A stretch of DNA of 64,000 nt from Deminuibacter sp966424055 (GTDB lineage: Bacteria; Bacteroidota; Bacteroidia; Chitinophagales; Chitinophagaceae). The notes beneath the pieces are model-generated. The model made no database searches and was not told the origin of the DNA. It worked only from the letters and a program-made list of their open reading frames with translations. The translations under genes were made by a program, and so were the position numbers. The number at the start of each line of letters is the position of its first letter. The first letter of the stretch is position 1. Below, in pieces: positions 37,817-46,691 of the stretch. The stretch lies in assembly GCA_966424055.1 (NCBI GenBank), contig CBJLMB010000002.1, positions 186,001 to 250,000 on the forward strand, in the 5' to 3' direction.

Positions 37817-40462
37817 TTAAAGAAGGCTTTTTACTTTTTCAATCACCTGGGGCAGGTTGCCTGCATCCTGGCCGCCGGCTGTGGCCAGGTTTTTTTGGCC
37901 GCCACCGCCGCCTTTGATCAGCGGGGCGATATGTTCCTTGATAATTTTAGGCGCTTCCAGGTTTTTAGCGGCTACAACGGCATCATCCAGTAAAACAGCT
38001 ACCTGCGGCTTCCCGTCAATATTGGCTGCCAGCACAGCCACAAAGCCCTTGCCTGTTGCGCCATTGGAAGCGGCTAAACTGTTTTTCAGCTCAAAACATA
38101 ATTTTTTCAGGCTGTCGGCATTGCTCAACTCCACGATACTGCCAATAAACTGTATACCATTAATATCCATTGCCTGCTGCAGCAGCTCCTGCTTAATAGC
38201 GGCCAGCTGTTTGGCTTCCAGGCTTTCTATTTTCTTTTTTAGTTCGGTGTTTTCGGCTGAAAGGTTTTCGATGGCCTTGGTAAAGTCTTTCGGGTTTTTC
38301 AGCAATTCGCGGATACCGCTTACCTGGTTGAATTGATCCTGTACCAGCTGCTCTGCCACCAGGCCGCTCACTGCCTCAATACGGCGAACCCCTGCGGCAA
38401 CTGCGCTTTCATGTTTTATTTTAAAGAAGCCCAGCTCGCCGGTTGCACCGATATGCGTACCGCCACAGAGTTCAACAGAATAGTTGGGATCGATGACCAC
38501 CACTCTTACAATATCACCATATTTTTCACCAAACAGGGCCATGGCACCCATGGCGATGGCTTCATCCTTTGGCATTTCCCTGATCACTACAGGAATGTTT
38601 TCCCTGATCTTTTCATTCACCATGCTTTCAATACTGGCTGTTTCCTCGGGTGTCAGCTTGGCAAAATGAGAAAAGTCGAAGCGCAGCTGTTCTTCATTCA
38701 CCAGGCTGCCTTTTTGTGCCACATGGGCGCCCAGTACCTGCCTCAATGCTGCATGCAGCAGGTGTGTGGCGCTATGGTGCAGGGTGATGGCATTTCTGCG
38801 GGCATGATCTACCCTGGCTGTCAGCGGCGCGGTGATCTGTGCAGGAAGCTGATCGGTGAACTGTATGTATAAATTGTTTTCCTTTTTAGTATCGGTTACA
38901 GCGATCTGTTCGTCGCCGAAATCCAGTATCCCTGTATCACCCACCTGGCCGCCGCTTTCAGCATAAAAAGGAGTGGCTTCCAGCACCAGCTGGTAACCTT
39001 CCTTGCCTTTGGCTTTCACCTTGCGGTATTTGGTTACACGGCTTTTGGTTTCCAGCAGTTCATATCCCACAAATTCGTTCAATGCCGTTTCATCCAGCAC
39101 TATCCAGTCTTCTGTATCCACGGCTGTAGCGGCACGGCTACGGTTTTTTTGCTGCTGCATCTCTGCTTCAAATCCGGGTTCATCAACAGCCAGTTTATTT
39201 TCTGCTGCGATCAGCCTGGTTAAATCAACCGGGAAACCATAGGTATCGTATAGTTCAAATGCATCTTTGCCGCTGATCTGCCGGCTGTTGCTGGCTGCAG
39301 CAACAATATCATCTATGCGTTTGAGCCCTTTTTCCAGTGTGCGGAGAAAAGCCTCTTCCTCTTCTTTCACCACTTTGCTTACAAAATCGGCCTGGTGTTG
39401 CAGCTCAGGAAATACCTGCTCAAACTGTTTGGCCAGCAGGCCAACCAGCTGGTACAACAGTGGTTGTTTGTAGTCGAGATAAGAATAGTAATAGCGTACA
39501 GCCCTTCTCAATATCCGCCTGATCACATAACCTGCACCGGTATTGGAAGGCAGCTGGCCATCGGCAATGGTAAAAGCAATAGCACGGATATGATCGGCAA
39601 TTACACGGAATGCCACTGCCTGTTTACTGTCGCTGGCATCATATTGCCTGCCCGTAATTTTTTCAGTGGCAGCAATAGTACCGGTAAACACATCGGTATC
39701 GTAATTACTTTGTTTACCCTGCAGTACACGTACCAGGCGCTCGAATCCCATACCCGTATCCACATGTTTGGCAGGGAGGGGTTCAAGGCTGCCGTCTTTC
39801 AGGCGGTTGAACTGCATGAATACATTGTTCCATATTTCAATCACCTGCGGATGATCGGCATTTACCAGGGTCTTGCCATCTGTTTGCTGCCGCTCTGCAT
39901 CAGTTCTGCAGTCTACATGTATCTCAGAGCAGGGGCCGCAGGGGCCTGTATCGCCCATCTCCCAGAAATTATCTTTCTTCTTACCGGGCAATATGCGTTC
40001 TGCTGCTACCCATTTCTTCCATTCCTGCAATGCCTCTTCATCCGCAGGCAGGTTTTCGGTTGCATCACCCTCGAAATAAGTAACGTATAAACGGTCTTTG
40101 GGAATTTTATATACTTCTGTAAGCAGCTCCCAGCTCCATGCGATGGCTTCTTTTTTAAAATAGTCGCCAAAGCTCCAGTTACCCAGCATTTCAAACATCG
40201 TGTGGTGGTAAGTATCCACGCCCACTTCTTCCAGGTCGTTGTGTTTACCGCTTACCCGCAAACATTTTTGCGTATCTGCCACACGGGTAAACGCCGGTTT
40301 TTTATTGCCCAGGAAATAATCTTTAAACTGGTTCATCCCGGCATTGGTGAACAAAAGTGTAGGATCGTTTTTAATAACAATAGGGGCAGATGGTACAATC
40401 TGGTGTCCTTTGGATTGAAAGAAATGCAAAAACTGCTGTCTTATGTCGCCTGCTGTCATCAT
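37817..40462 (-). CDS. alaS: Alanine-tRNA ligase
   Basis: 881 residues, the normal length. The catalytic domain begins DIRQQFLHFFQSKGHQIVPSAP, with LFTNAGMNQFKD and the tRNA-binding region. The editing domain has HHSATHLLHAALR and the zinc site CGGTHIGATGELG; the C-terminal DHH-associated domain ends KGGGGGQKNLATAGGQD. All parts are intact, so it is active and edits mischarged Ser/Gly. It is divergent from the M23 peptidase gene, an order common in Bacteroidota. ATG 40462 (or the next codon, also Met). Confidence 0.97.
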   Translation of the reverse strand: MMTAGDIRQQFLHFFQSKGHQIVPSAPIVIKNDPTLLFTNAGMNQFKDYFLGNKKPAFTRVADTQKCLRVSGKHNDLEEVGVDTYHHTMFEMLGNWSFGDYFKKEAIAWSWELLTEVYKIPKDRLYVTYFEGDATENLPADEEALQEWKKWVAAERILPGKKKDNFWEMGDTGPCGPCSEIHVDCRTDAERQQTDGKTLVNADHPQVIEIWNNVFMQFNRLKDGSLEPLPAKHVDTGMGFERLVRVLQGKQSNYDTDVFTGTIAATEKITGRQYDASDSKQAVAFRVIADHIRAIAFTIADGQLPSNTGAGYVIRRILRRAVRYYYSYLDYKQPLLYQLVGLLAKQFEQVFPELQHQADFVSKVVKEEEEAFLRTLEKGLKRIDDIVAAASNSRQISGKDAFELYDTYGFPVDLTRLIAAENKLAVDEPGFEAEMQQQKNRSRAATAVDTEDWIVLDETALNEFVGYELLETKSRVTKYRKVKAKGKEGYQLVLEATPFYAESGGQVGDTGILDFGDEQIAVTDTKKENNLYIQFTDQLPAQITAPLTARVDHARRNAITLHHSATHLLHAALRQVLGAHVAQKGSLVNEEQLRFDFSHFAKLTPEETASIESMVNEKIRENIPVVIREMPKDEAIAMGAMALFGEKYGDIVRVVVIDPNYSVELCGGTHIGATGELGFFKIKHESAVAAGVRRIEAVSGLVAEQLVQDQFNQVSGIRELLKNPKDFTKAIENLSAENTELKKKIESLEAKQLAAIKQELLQQAMDINGIQFIGSIVELSNADSLKKLCFELKNSLAASNGATGKGFVAVLAANIDGKPQVAVLLDDAVVAAKNLEAPKIIKEHIAPLIKGGGGGQKNLATAGGQDAGNLPQVIEKVKSLL

Positions 40463-40775
40463 ACTATGGCCTTTATAAAAACAGATAAACGCCAGCTGGC
40501 GTTTCCCGTTTGCTCAATTTTGAAATTTTTAAAATACGATTTAAGTCGTAAGCTGCTATCTTTGTTGACTTACGAAGGGCCTCAAAGGTAATAAACTAAG
40601 TGAGAAGTGCTAAGTTAGAGCTACGAAGTTTAGGCGGATGGGAATGATGTAACCGGTACGCTGATGCCAGCCTTGTAATGGGTACCTGGTAAATACATTG
40701 CGAAGCCATCGGAAGAGATGAAATACAGGTAAGGGTTTCAATCTAAAACGGCTTTGTACCTGATTCAGCACCCAG

Positions 40776-41747
40776 ATGAAAAAAATAAAGTACTACTATA
40801 ATACGCATACGCTACGCTACGAAAAGCTGGAAACACCTTTGCGGGTAAAGCTGTTGCGTATTTTCGGCTTTATAGCAGCTGCCATCGTCACTGCTGCGAT
40901 CATCGTGGCCATCGCTTTTCAATACATCGATTCTCCCAAGGAAAAAATCCTGCGCCAGGAAAATGATGACCTGAAAGAAAACTATGCTGTTATCCGCGAA
41001 CAGGTAGCTCATCTGCAGCAACAGATGCTGGAACTGGAAAAAAGGGATAACCAGGTATACCGTTCTATTTTTGAAGCTTCACCCATACCCGATAGTGCCA
41101 GGGTAAAAGAAATGGAAAAGAACAAAGAAGTAGAACTGGTACAACGGATGAGCGAAAATGAATTACTTAAAAGCCTTACAGGCCAGCTGAACAACCTGTC
41201 GCTGCGCGTGGCTTACCAGTTTAAATCATACGGCGATATCGACGGGATGATCAAGAATAAGGAAAAGCTGCTGGCCGGTATTCCCGCCATTCAGCCGGTG
41301 AGCAATAAAGAACTTACACGTATCGCTTCCGGTTTCGGCTACCGGGTAGATCCTGTTTACAAGGTGACGAAATACCATGCAGGCCTTGATTTTGCAGCCC
41401 CCCAGGGCACACCTATTTATGCTACTGCCGACGGGGTGGTAAAGCAGGCCGATTATAATGAAGGCGGCTATGGCAATCATGTGGTTATCAATCATGGTTA
41501 TGGCTATGAAACCCTTTATGGCCATATGTACCGTATTAAAGCCCGCGTAGGCCAGCATGTGAAAAGAGGAGAGGTGATCGGTTATGTGGGCAGCACCGGT
41601 AAAAGTACCGGGCCCCATTGCCATTATGAGGTGCACAAGAACGGACAGCCGGTAGATCCTGTTTATTATTTCTACAATGATCTTTCTCTCGAACAATACG
41701 ACCGTTTGCTGAAACTGGCAGCAGCCAGCAACCAGAGCTTCGACTAA
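40776..41747 (+). CDS. M23-family peptidoglycan endopeptidase (membrane-anchored)
   Basis: 323 residues. One N-terminal transmembrane helix (about 29-50), a coiled coil (about 55-165; LRQENDDLKENYAVIREQVAHLQQQMLELEKR) and a C-terminal lysostaphin-like domain. Zinc ligands are visible: His201 and Asp205 (HAGLDFAAP), then His281 and His283 (GPHCHYEV). The layout matches cell-division/elongation endopeptidases of the YebA/NlpD-like type. The 313 bases before it, up to alaS, contain no gene I can see. Confidence 0.94.
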   Translation: MKKIKYYYNTHTLRYEKLETPLRVKLLRIFGFIAAAIVTAAIIVAIAFQYIDSPKEKILRQENDDLKENYAVIREQVAHLQQQMLELEKRDNQVYRSIFEASPIPDSARVKEMEKNKEVELVQRMSENELLKSLTGQLNNLSLRVAYQFKSYGDIDGMIKNKEKLLAGIPAIQPVSNKELTRIASGFGYRVDPVYKVTKYHAGLDFAAPQGTPIYATADGVVKQADYNEGGYGNHVVINHGYGYETLYGHMYRIKARVGQHVKRGEVIGYVGSTGKSTGPHCHYEVHKNGQPVDPVYYFYNDLSLEQYDRLLKLAAASNQSFD

Positions 41748-41897
41748 AATAAAAGGCCTGGACCTGAACCGGTTATCAAAGAATAAGATTTTCGCCCGAA
41801 CCCAATGCCATCCCATGTTTCAAAAAAAAGGGTACAGAAAAATAATGCCTGAATCTCCCTGCTTTGAGTATCTTTCTGTTTCTAAAAATCTTATAGT

Positions 41898-42455
41898 ATG
41901 CTGGAGAATTTAATCAACCTGGTCAAAGAACATGCAGGAGAAAGCCTTGCCAATAATCCTGCTATACCTGATGCGCAAAATGGGGAAGCCGCCCAGGCAG
42001 CTTCTCATTCAATTATCAGCGGCTTACAGGATGCTGTGCAAAATGGCAACCTGCAGGATGTTTTGCATCTTTTCAGCGGTAATACCGCTGTGCAGGACAG
42101 TCCCGTAGCACAAAATATCCAGGGCAATTTTGTACAGAACCTGATGCAGAAATTCGGGCTGGATTCCGCTCAGGCTGGCAGTATATCTTCCAGCCTTATA
42201 CCCGGGATATTACAGAAGCTGGTGCATAAAACCAATGATCCCAACGACAGCAGCTTCGACCTGCAGGGTATCATGAACGGATTGTCTGGCGGAAAAACAG
42301 AGGGTTTCGATGTACAGGGCCTGCTCAATAAGTTTAAAGGCGGCCTGGACAAAAACGGTGATGGCAATGTGGGCCTTGACGATCTGCAGGCACCCTTCAA
42401 AGGTGGCGAAAGTGGTGGCGGCTGGCTGGATAAAGTAAAAGGCCTGTTCAGCTAA
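41898..42455 (+). CDS. DUF937-like protein with an EF-hand-like calcium loop
   Basis: 185 residues, helical and rich in Gln/Asn/Gly. The layout (short amphipathic repeats, GLQDAVQNGNLQDVLHLF, LIPGILQKLVHK) resembles the DUF937/YidB group of unknown function. A loop D151-K-N153-G-D155-G-N157-V-G-L-D-D162 fits the twelve-residue calcium site of EF-hand/dockerin proteins. The C-terminal part repeats FDLQGIMNGLSGG / FDVQGLLNKFKGG. No signal peptide. Follows the M23 gene by 150 bases and ends in a terminator shared with the barrel protein gene. Confidence 0.75.
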   Translation: MLENLINLVKEHAGESLANNPAIPDAQNGEAAQAASHSIISGLQDAVQNGNLQDVLHLFSGNTAVQDSPVAQNIQGNFVQNLMQKFGLDSAQAGSISSSLIPGILQKLVHKTNDPNDSSFDLQGIMNGLSGGKTEGFDVQGLLNKFKGGLDKNGDGNVGLDDLQAPFKGGESGGGWLDKVKGLFS

Positions 42456-42512
42456 TGTAACTGCCGGCTACGGCCTGGCCAAATTGATACAGTATCCTTT
42501 GTCCGATAAAAT

Positions 42513-42551
42513 AAAGAACAGTGCCCGGTGAATAGCCGGGCACTGTTCTTT
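42513..42551. terminator. Bidirectional terminator between the DUF937-like and barrel genes
   Basis: A 16-bp perfect inverted repeat (42513-42528 with 42536-42551) and a 7-base loop separates two convergent genes. Confidence 0.88.
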
Positions 42552-42552
42552 A

Positions 42553-43572
42553 TCAGAACCTGAAACGGAGCCCCAGGTTAATACCCAGTCCGCCGATATT
42601 GATGTACGATTTCAGGTCGTTGGCAGGTTTGTTATTGTCTTTATATTGTGTTTGTGTAGGATGTGCCGGGTCTGTTGTTCCGGTAGGCGTATTAGAGCTT
42701 TGATCCAGCGTTGTCTGGTAAACTGTTTGCCGCTCGGCTGTTGACAAATCGCCCAGCGAACGGGAAGTACTGGTAACTACCTGGCCATTGGTGGTGTTCA
42801 CCACATTGGTTTTTTCATTGTAGGCTGTTACTTCTTTGCTTTTGCTTTTAACAGGTACATTACGGTATTCTGTTTCAATAAAAAGATCGATGGTTTTGCC
42901 CAGCCTGTAGTTGAAGCCCAGTGCACCCTGGAAGCCGACAGTTGCATTGGGACTGATTTTTTCTTTCCGCTGGATAGTGGTTTGCGCCCTTATTACAGGT
43001 GGCTGGTTGGGCACGGCGCTTACCTTATAAGCATCTGTTTCAATATGCAGTCTTCCCCAAACAGGTACTACTACGCCAAAGCGTACATAGGGGTTAAACC
43101 GCCCCTGCAGGCCCGGGCTCATTACAATACTGGGGGCCAGGTCAATGGCATTTACATAGCCATGTGAGGTAATTTGCCCCACCAGTGTACCACTGCCATT
43201 GAGCTGGTCCACTTCATGGGTCATCAGGTTTTTCTTGCTGTGGTAATAATTGACAGAAAGCTCGGCTGCAATATACCGGTTGAAATTGTAGCCACCGGAG
43301 AGGCCGCCTCTTATCCCTTCGCCATAAGAACCTGTTAATACCTTCTGCGACACAGTGGTGGCGGCACCTGTAGCAGGGTCGATGGTGTTGTAAATTTCTT
43401 TAGGTGGGTAAGGCCCCACGTTGGGAAATTGCCCAGGCGAAACACTGAAGAAATATCCGCCTGTTACTTTCAGGTAAAAACCACGGCCGTCATTATGTGG
43501 ATTTTTTTCCTGATTCTGAGCATACGATACGGCACAACTGGCCAGGCATACGGCTAGCATCATTTTTTTCAT
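42553..43572 (-). CDS. Outer-membrane beta-barrel protein
   Basis: 339 residues. Signal peptide (ending SYAQ, about 19), then alternating strands: GFYLKVTGGYFF, GIRGGLSGGYNFNRYIAAELSVNYYHS, PYVRFGVVVPVWGRLHIETDA, NATVGFQGALGFNYRLG, and the terminal strand INLGLRFRF. This is the small OmpA/OMP_b-brl barrel type; a Thr/Gln/Asn-rich stretch (about 240-310) probably forms a surface loop. Function unknown, possibly structural or adhesive. A single gene; the upstream 700-base gap holds the second candidate RNA. Confidence 0.85.
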   Translation of the reverse strand: MKKMMLAVCLASCAVSYAQNQEKNPHNDGRGFYLKVTGGYFFSVSPGQFPNVGPYPPKEIYNTIDPATGAATTVSQKVLTGSYGEGIRGGLSGGYNFNRYIAAELSVNYYHSKKNLMTHEVDQLNGSGTLVGQITSHGYVNAIDLAPSIVMSPGLQGRFNPYVRFGVVVPVWGRLHIETDAYKVSAVPNQPPVIRAQTTIQRKEKISPNATVGFQGALGFNYRLGKTIDLFIETEYRNVPVKSKSKEVTAYNEKTNVVNTTNGQVVTSTSRSLGDLSTAERQTVYQTTLDQSSNTPTGTTDPAHPTQTQYKDNNKPANDLKSYINIGGLGINLGLRFRF

Positions 43573-43895
43573 AATAGCAATGCAATTGTTTCCATCAGTC
43601 TATAACAAATTACATGCTGAGATAATAGATAAAGTGCTGATAATGCAGTTGCATGTACGAACGCCTTTAAAATAATCTGCTGAATGGTTCTAGCACAGGA
43701 CGAATTGTTAATGTTTAGTCAATCAGGTTGCTGCAAAAGCAGAAATATAACGATTTTGCAAAGACTACATCATTATTAGTAAGCTGATTTTCAAGACGAA
43801 CGGGTAGCACAACCAAAAAATGAAAATAAAAGCTTCTTCCAACGCCAAAATGGTAACGATTTATAAACTAACCCTTAACATTTCCTTATTAAACT

Positions 43896-44106
43896 TTGAA
43901 TGACCTTTGTGTTCTAATCGTCACTGATGAATGCATCAGGAAAGCAAATGAAGGTTCTTTTAAAAGTCTTTGCAAGTTCTTTAACACTGACAAAAATGTT
44001 TCTGGCATCTCATTTGCAAGATTAGTTATAAAAGCAAGTAGTCAATTTTCTCATAAGCAGTTAGTTTTGGTTGCGGCCTCTGTTTCTACAGGGGCCAATT
44101 TTTTTT
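43896..44106 (+). ncRNA. Candidate small RNA, element B, ending in a hairpin terminator
   Basis: A gap with no convincing gene ends in GGCCTCTGT (44075-44083), loop TTCT, ACAGGGGCC (44088-44096), then AATTTTTTTT. The hairpin pairs with the one of element A (3276-3296) with compensating changes (GAT/ATC against TGT/ACA), and the segment TTTTCTCAT is also shared (44046-44054). The 5' end is uncertain. An 83-codon frame across it (43896-44147) has no coding character. Confidence 0.4.
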
Positions 44107-44293
44107 ATAGCCATACCAGCAGCCATTCTGTTGGATTCTTCAGGTAACTGCATGCTCAGCTACAACTTAATTCAATATTGTTTTTGTGATTTTTCACATC
44201 CGGTTGATCAGCTGCTTATAGCCTGGTGCATGTTGCAGGGAGTACATATGTTTTGTGCAGGAAAGGAATAGCATCATTGTTATTGCAGGCAGA

Positions 44294-44689
44294 TCAGCGC
44301 CCGGCAGCTTTGGCCTTGTTCCGCTGCCACCTGAAAAAGCCATAGGCAAGAAAACAACCTACACTATCGGCTACAATATCCCATAGATCGAAAGAGCGGT
44401 TAGACACCCAGTATTTCTGAACAAACTCCATCGCTGTGCCATAGGCTACGCCAGCCAATGGCACAAGCAGTAAAACAGCTGCTGAACTGTTCGCTGAAAA
44501 AGCATTGATGCCCAGCAAAACCAGGTAAACCAGTATGCTGAACATGCCGATATGCACCCATTTGTCCATATGGATCACATCAAAGAAATGCGATTTGGGC
44601 AGGGTAGAGCCCGGCAATGTCATCAATACAACCGTGATGATAAACCAGACAACAGAACCGGCAATAAGAAGTCCGCGATGCTTTTTCAA
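44294..44689 (-). CDS. VanZ-like membrane protein
   Basis: About 131 residues if started at TTG 44689. Four transmembrane helices: GLLIAGSVVWFIITVVLM, then the DKWVHIGMFSILVYLVLLG segment typical of VanZ-like proteins, LLLVPLAGVAYGTAMEFVQKY and DLWDIVADSVGCFLAYGFF. The function of this family is uncertain (teicoplanin resistance in VanZ; here probably envelope-related). The open frame reaches 44758, but a TATATTTG box at 44706-44713 on the minus strand would place transcription start downstream of that. No ATG exists before the first helix, so a TTG start is inferred. Confidence 0.75.
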   Translation of the reverse strand: MKKHRGLLIAGSVVWFIITVVLMTLPGSTLPKSHFFDVIHMDKWVHIGMFSILVYLVLLGINAFSANSSAAVLLLVPLAGVAYGTAMEFVQKYWVSNRSFDLWDIVADSVGCFLAYGFFRWQRNKAKAAGR

Positions 44690-44705
44690 TGCAAAAAATT
44701 TGCGG

Positions 44706-44713
44706 CAAATATA
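44706..44713 (-). promoter_or_regulatory. -7 box of the VanZ-like gene
   Basis: The minus strand reads TATATTTG, an exact match to TAnnTTTG, 17 bases before the proposed TTG start. Confidence 0.45.
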
Positions 44714-44774
44714 GCAGAACGTAAATTGATTGAACAGTCCGCAGCCATCAAACTGCAATTGTTGTAGTTAAATA

Positions 44775-44817
44775 ACAAAAGCCGGCTGAACAGCTTTTAT
44801 GGCTGCAGCCGGCTTTT
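44775..44817 (-). terminator. Terminator of gcvH
   Basis: A 13-bp perfect inverted repeat (CAAAAGCCGGCTG, 44775-44787, with its complement at 44805-44817) with a 17-base loop. On the minus strand it is followed by TTATTT, 50 bases after the gcvH stop. Confidence 0.75.
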
Positions 44818-44866
44818 GCCTGTATTTTATCGGTTATGCAAACTGGCCCTGTTACCAGGTATGGCA

Positions 44867-45247
44867 TTAGCCTACCAGTTTACCATAAGCTTCAGCTGTC
44901 ATCAATGCATCCAGGTCAGCGGGATTGTTGAGGGTAACTTTAACCATCCAGCCCTCGCCGTAGGGGTCGCTGTTTACCAGTTCTGGTTCTGTTTCCAATT
45001 CCGGGTTAACTTCTGTGATGGTACCTGCTACAGGTAAAAACAGATCGCTGACGGTTTTTACCGCTTCCACTGTGCCAAACACTTCTTCTGCGGCAATGCT
45101 TTTGCCTACAGAAGTGATGTCTACATACACGATATCGCCCAGCTCATGCTGTGCAAAGTCGGTGATGCCTACCAGTGCAGTGTTGCCATCGATCAGTTTA
45201 ACCCATTCGTGATCTTTTGTGTATTTCAGCTCGGCTGGAAAATTCAT
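44867..45247 (-). CDS. gcvH: Glycine cleavage system H protein
   Basis: 126 residues, the normal length. It carries the lipoyl arm that shuttles aminomethyl groups between the P, T and L proteins. The lipoyl-lysine site is Lys64 (GTVEAVKTVSDLFLPVAG), and the C-terminal NSDPYGEGWMVKV is conserved. ATG 45247 gives the family N-terminus (FPAELKYTKDHEWV); 22 codons upstream in frame are not part of it. gcvT, gcvP and lpd are not in the window. Confidence 0.97.
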   Translation of the reverse strand: MNFPAELKYTKDHEWVKLIDGNTALVGITDFAQHELGDIVYVDITSVGKSIAAEEVFGTVEAVKTVSDLFLPVAGTITEVNPELETEPELVNSDPYGEGWMVKVTLNNPADLDALMTAEAYGKLVG

Positions 45248-45309
45248 AGTATCAAAAATTTTGAGATACAAATATTGAATAAAAAAAGAGAAACAGCAAG
45301 AGGTAAAAA

Positions 45310-46038
45310 TCAATTCAGCAAGCGCATGTGCATGCGAACTGCCTGCAGGGGCCTGTCACGGGCATCCCGGGGCAGGCGGGCAATGGTATCTATCACTTCC
45401 AGCCCTTTTATTACTTCGCCGAATACGGTATAGTTCTGGTCGAGAAAAGGCGTACCGCCGATGGTTTTGTAAATATCCCGCTGCGCATCGGTATAACTGA
45501 ATGCCGGGTTATTGCCTCTTACACGGCATTCCATGGTATTGAGTTCGATATCGTTATAAAGCTTGCCCTGCACCAGGTAAAACTGGCAGTTGCTGCTGGC
45601 CTTGGCGGGATTATTGTCACGTGCGGCCGCCAGTGCTCCTTTTTTATGAATATAATAAGGCCTGAACTCGGCTTCAATACGGTCTATACCCGGTGCAGCA
45701 CCATCACCTACTGCACGGGCGCTATCAGCATATTTGCTGGTAGGGTCGCCACCCTGTATCATAAAATCATTAATAATGCGGTGAAACAACAGGCTGTCAT
45801 AAAAACCGGTTTGAACCAGGTGAATAAAATTATCGCGGTGTAGTGGTGTGCTGTCGTATAACTTAACCACCATGGTGCCATAATTGGTGGTGATCTCCAC
45901 CAGTTTTTCCCTGCTTTGAGGTACAACAGGCTTATTGTGTACAACGGGTTTGGCTGAGGGATGTGCGTTTTTTTTCGTTTGCCCCAAAGCTGTGAGGCAC
46001 AGCATGGGCAGCAGCAGTGCTGTAATGGTCTGTTTCAT
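45310..46038 (-). CDS. Exported cyclophilin-type peptidyl-prolyl isomerase
   Basis: 242 residues. A signal peptide (MKQTITALLLPMLCLTALGQ) and a Lys/Pro/His-rich linker precede the cyclophilin domain: VEITTNYGTMVVKLYDSTPLHRDNFIHLV, FHRIINDFMIQGGDPTSK (catalytic Arg in FHRI), then GVIKGLEVIDTIARLPRDARDRP-like end. It assists folding in the periplasm. It may be co-transcribed with gcvH: 62 bases separate its stop from the gcvH ATG. Confidence 0.94.
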   Translation of the reverse strand: MKQTITALLLPMLCLTALGQTKKNAHPSAKPVVHNKPVVPQSREKLVEITTNYGTMVVKLYDSTPLHRDNFIHLVQTGFYDSLLFHRIINDFMIQGGDPTSKYADSARAVGDGAAPGIDRIEAEFRPYYIHKKGALAAARDNNPAKASSNCQFYLVQGKLYNDIELNTMECRVRGNNPAFSYTDAQRDIYKTIGGTPFLDQNYTVFGEVIKGLEVIDTIARLPRDARDRPLQAVRMHMRLLN

Positions 46039-46107
46039 GCTTGATGCTTTGTCAAGGGTTTGTTCAATGACATTTTGATAACGGGGAAATGCCGGTACAA
46101 GAGCGGA

Positions 46108-46455
46108 CTAAAATCCCTGCTGTTCAAAATAGAATAAAATATGATCGCGGAGAAAGTTCTCCTGTTCTGGCAGGCTCATATCGGGCAGGCTTTTCAGTTG
46201 TTTAAAATGAGGCCAGCCATCTTTATCTTTTCCTTCCAATATGTAATAACCGCTGGTTGATAAAATCGCGCAAACGGCTACATGCATCAGGTCCTGTTTT
46301 TGTTCTTTGGTAATTTTTTCTTTTACAAAACCGGTTTCCTGTATACCTATCAGAAAAAGAATAGCGTCCATATCGGGTTTCTTGCCAAAACGTTCTACCA
46401 GTTTGGCTTCCAGGTTCCACCACCGCTGCTGCAAATCGTCTGTAACTATATTCAT
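46108..46455 (-). CDS. Small conserved cytoplasmic protein of unknown function
   Basis: 115 residues: DLQQRWWNLEAKLVERFGKKPDMDAILFLIGIQETG, then EKITKEQKQDLMHVAVCAILSTSGYY and a C-terminal FLRDHILFYFEQQGF. Globular, no signal peptide; I do not recognise a named family. Start ATG 46455 lies just after a TACTTTTG box (46460-46467, minus strand), so the 40 extra codons of the longer open frame, which run through a word repeat, are untranslated. Divergent from serS. Confidence 0.75.
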   Translation of the reverse strand: MNIVTDDLQQRWWNLEAKLVERFGKKPDMDAILFLIGIQETGFVKEKITKEQKQDLMHVAVCAILSTSGYYILEGKDKDGWPHFKQLKSLPDMSLPEQENFLRDHILFYFEQQGF

Positions 46456-46459
46456 ACTG

Positions 46460-46467
46460 CAAAAGTA
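46460..46467 (-). promoter_or_regulatory. -7 box of the small conserved gene
   Basis: TACTTTTG on the minus strand, an exact TAnnTTTG match, five bases before ATG 46455, which suggests a very short or absent 5' leader. Confidence 0.45.
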
Positions 46468-46482
46468 CAGAAAGATGAATGT

Positions 46483-46575
46483 ATGTGCGATGTACGATGT
46501 GGGATGTACGATGTACGATGTGAGAGCTGGAGTATAAATGCGGAGGTTTCGTACTTGGTACTTCGTAGTTCGCAT
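46483..46575. repeat. GATGTACGAT / TCGTACTT word repeat
   Basis: Tandem degenerate units of GATGTACGAT and GATGTGGG (46488-46523) are followed by the inverse words TTCGTACTTGGTACTTCGTAG. The same words, in the opposite order, form the repeat at 62283-62362. No coding potential on either strand. Confidence 0.7.
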
Positions 46576-46666
46576 TTTTCCATGGGGATATTTATATTGT
46601 ATATATTTATAATATGTATTGTTCTTTTCCCATGACTATACTCCCTATCCTGCTGCCAGATTCTAT

Positions 46667-46674
46667 TATCTTTG
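46667..46674 (+). promoter_or_regulatory. -7 box of serS
   Basis: TATCTTTG matches TAnnTTTG exactly, 17 bases before ATG 46692. No well-placed TTG -33 box. Confidence 0.45.
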
Positions 46675-46691
46675 CGCAAATTTGAACCAAT

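Noticed and set aside
43896..44147. 83-codon plus-strand ORF in the gap after the barrel protein gene
   Set aside because: No coding character or recognised motif; it runs through the terminator hairpin of candidate RNA B.
46483..46575. CRISPR-like repeat array
   Set aside because: Units are short, degenerate and without spacers of uniform length; no cas genes.
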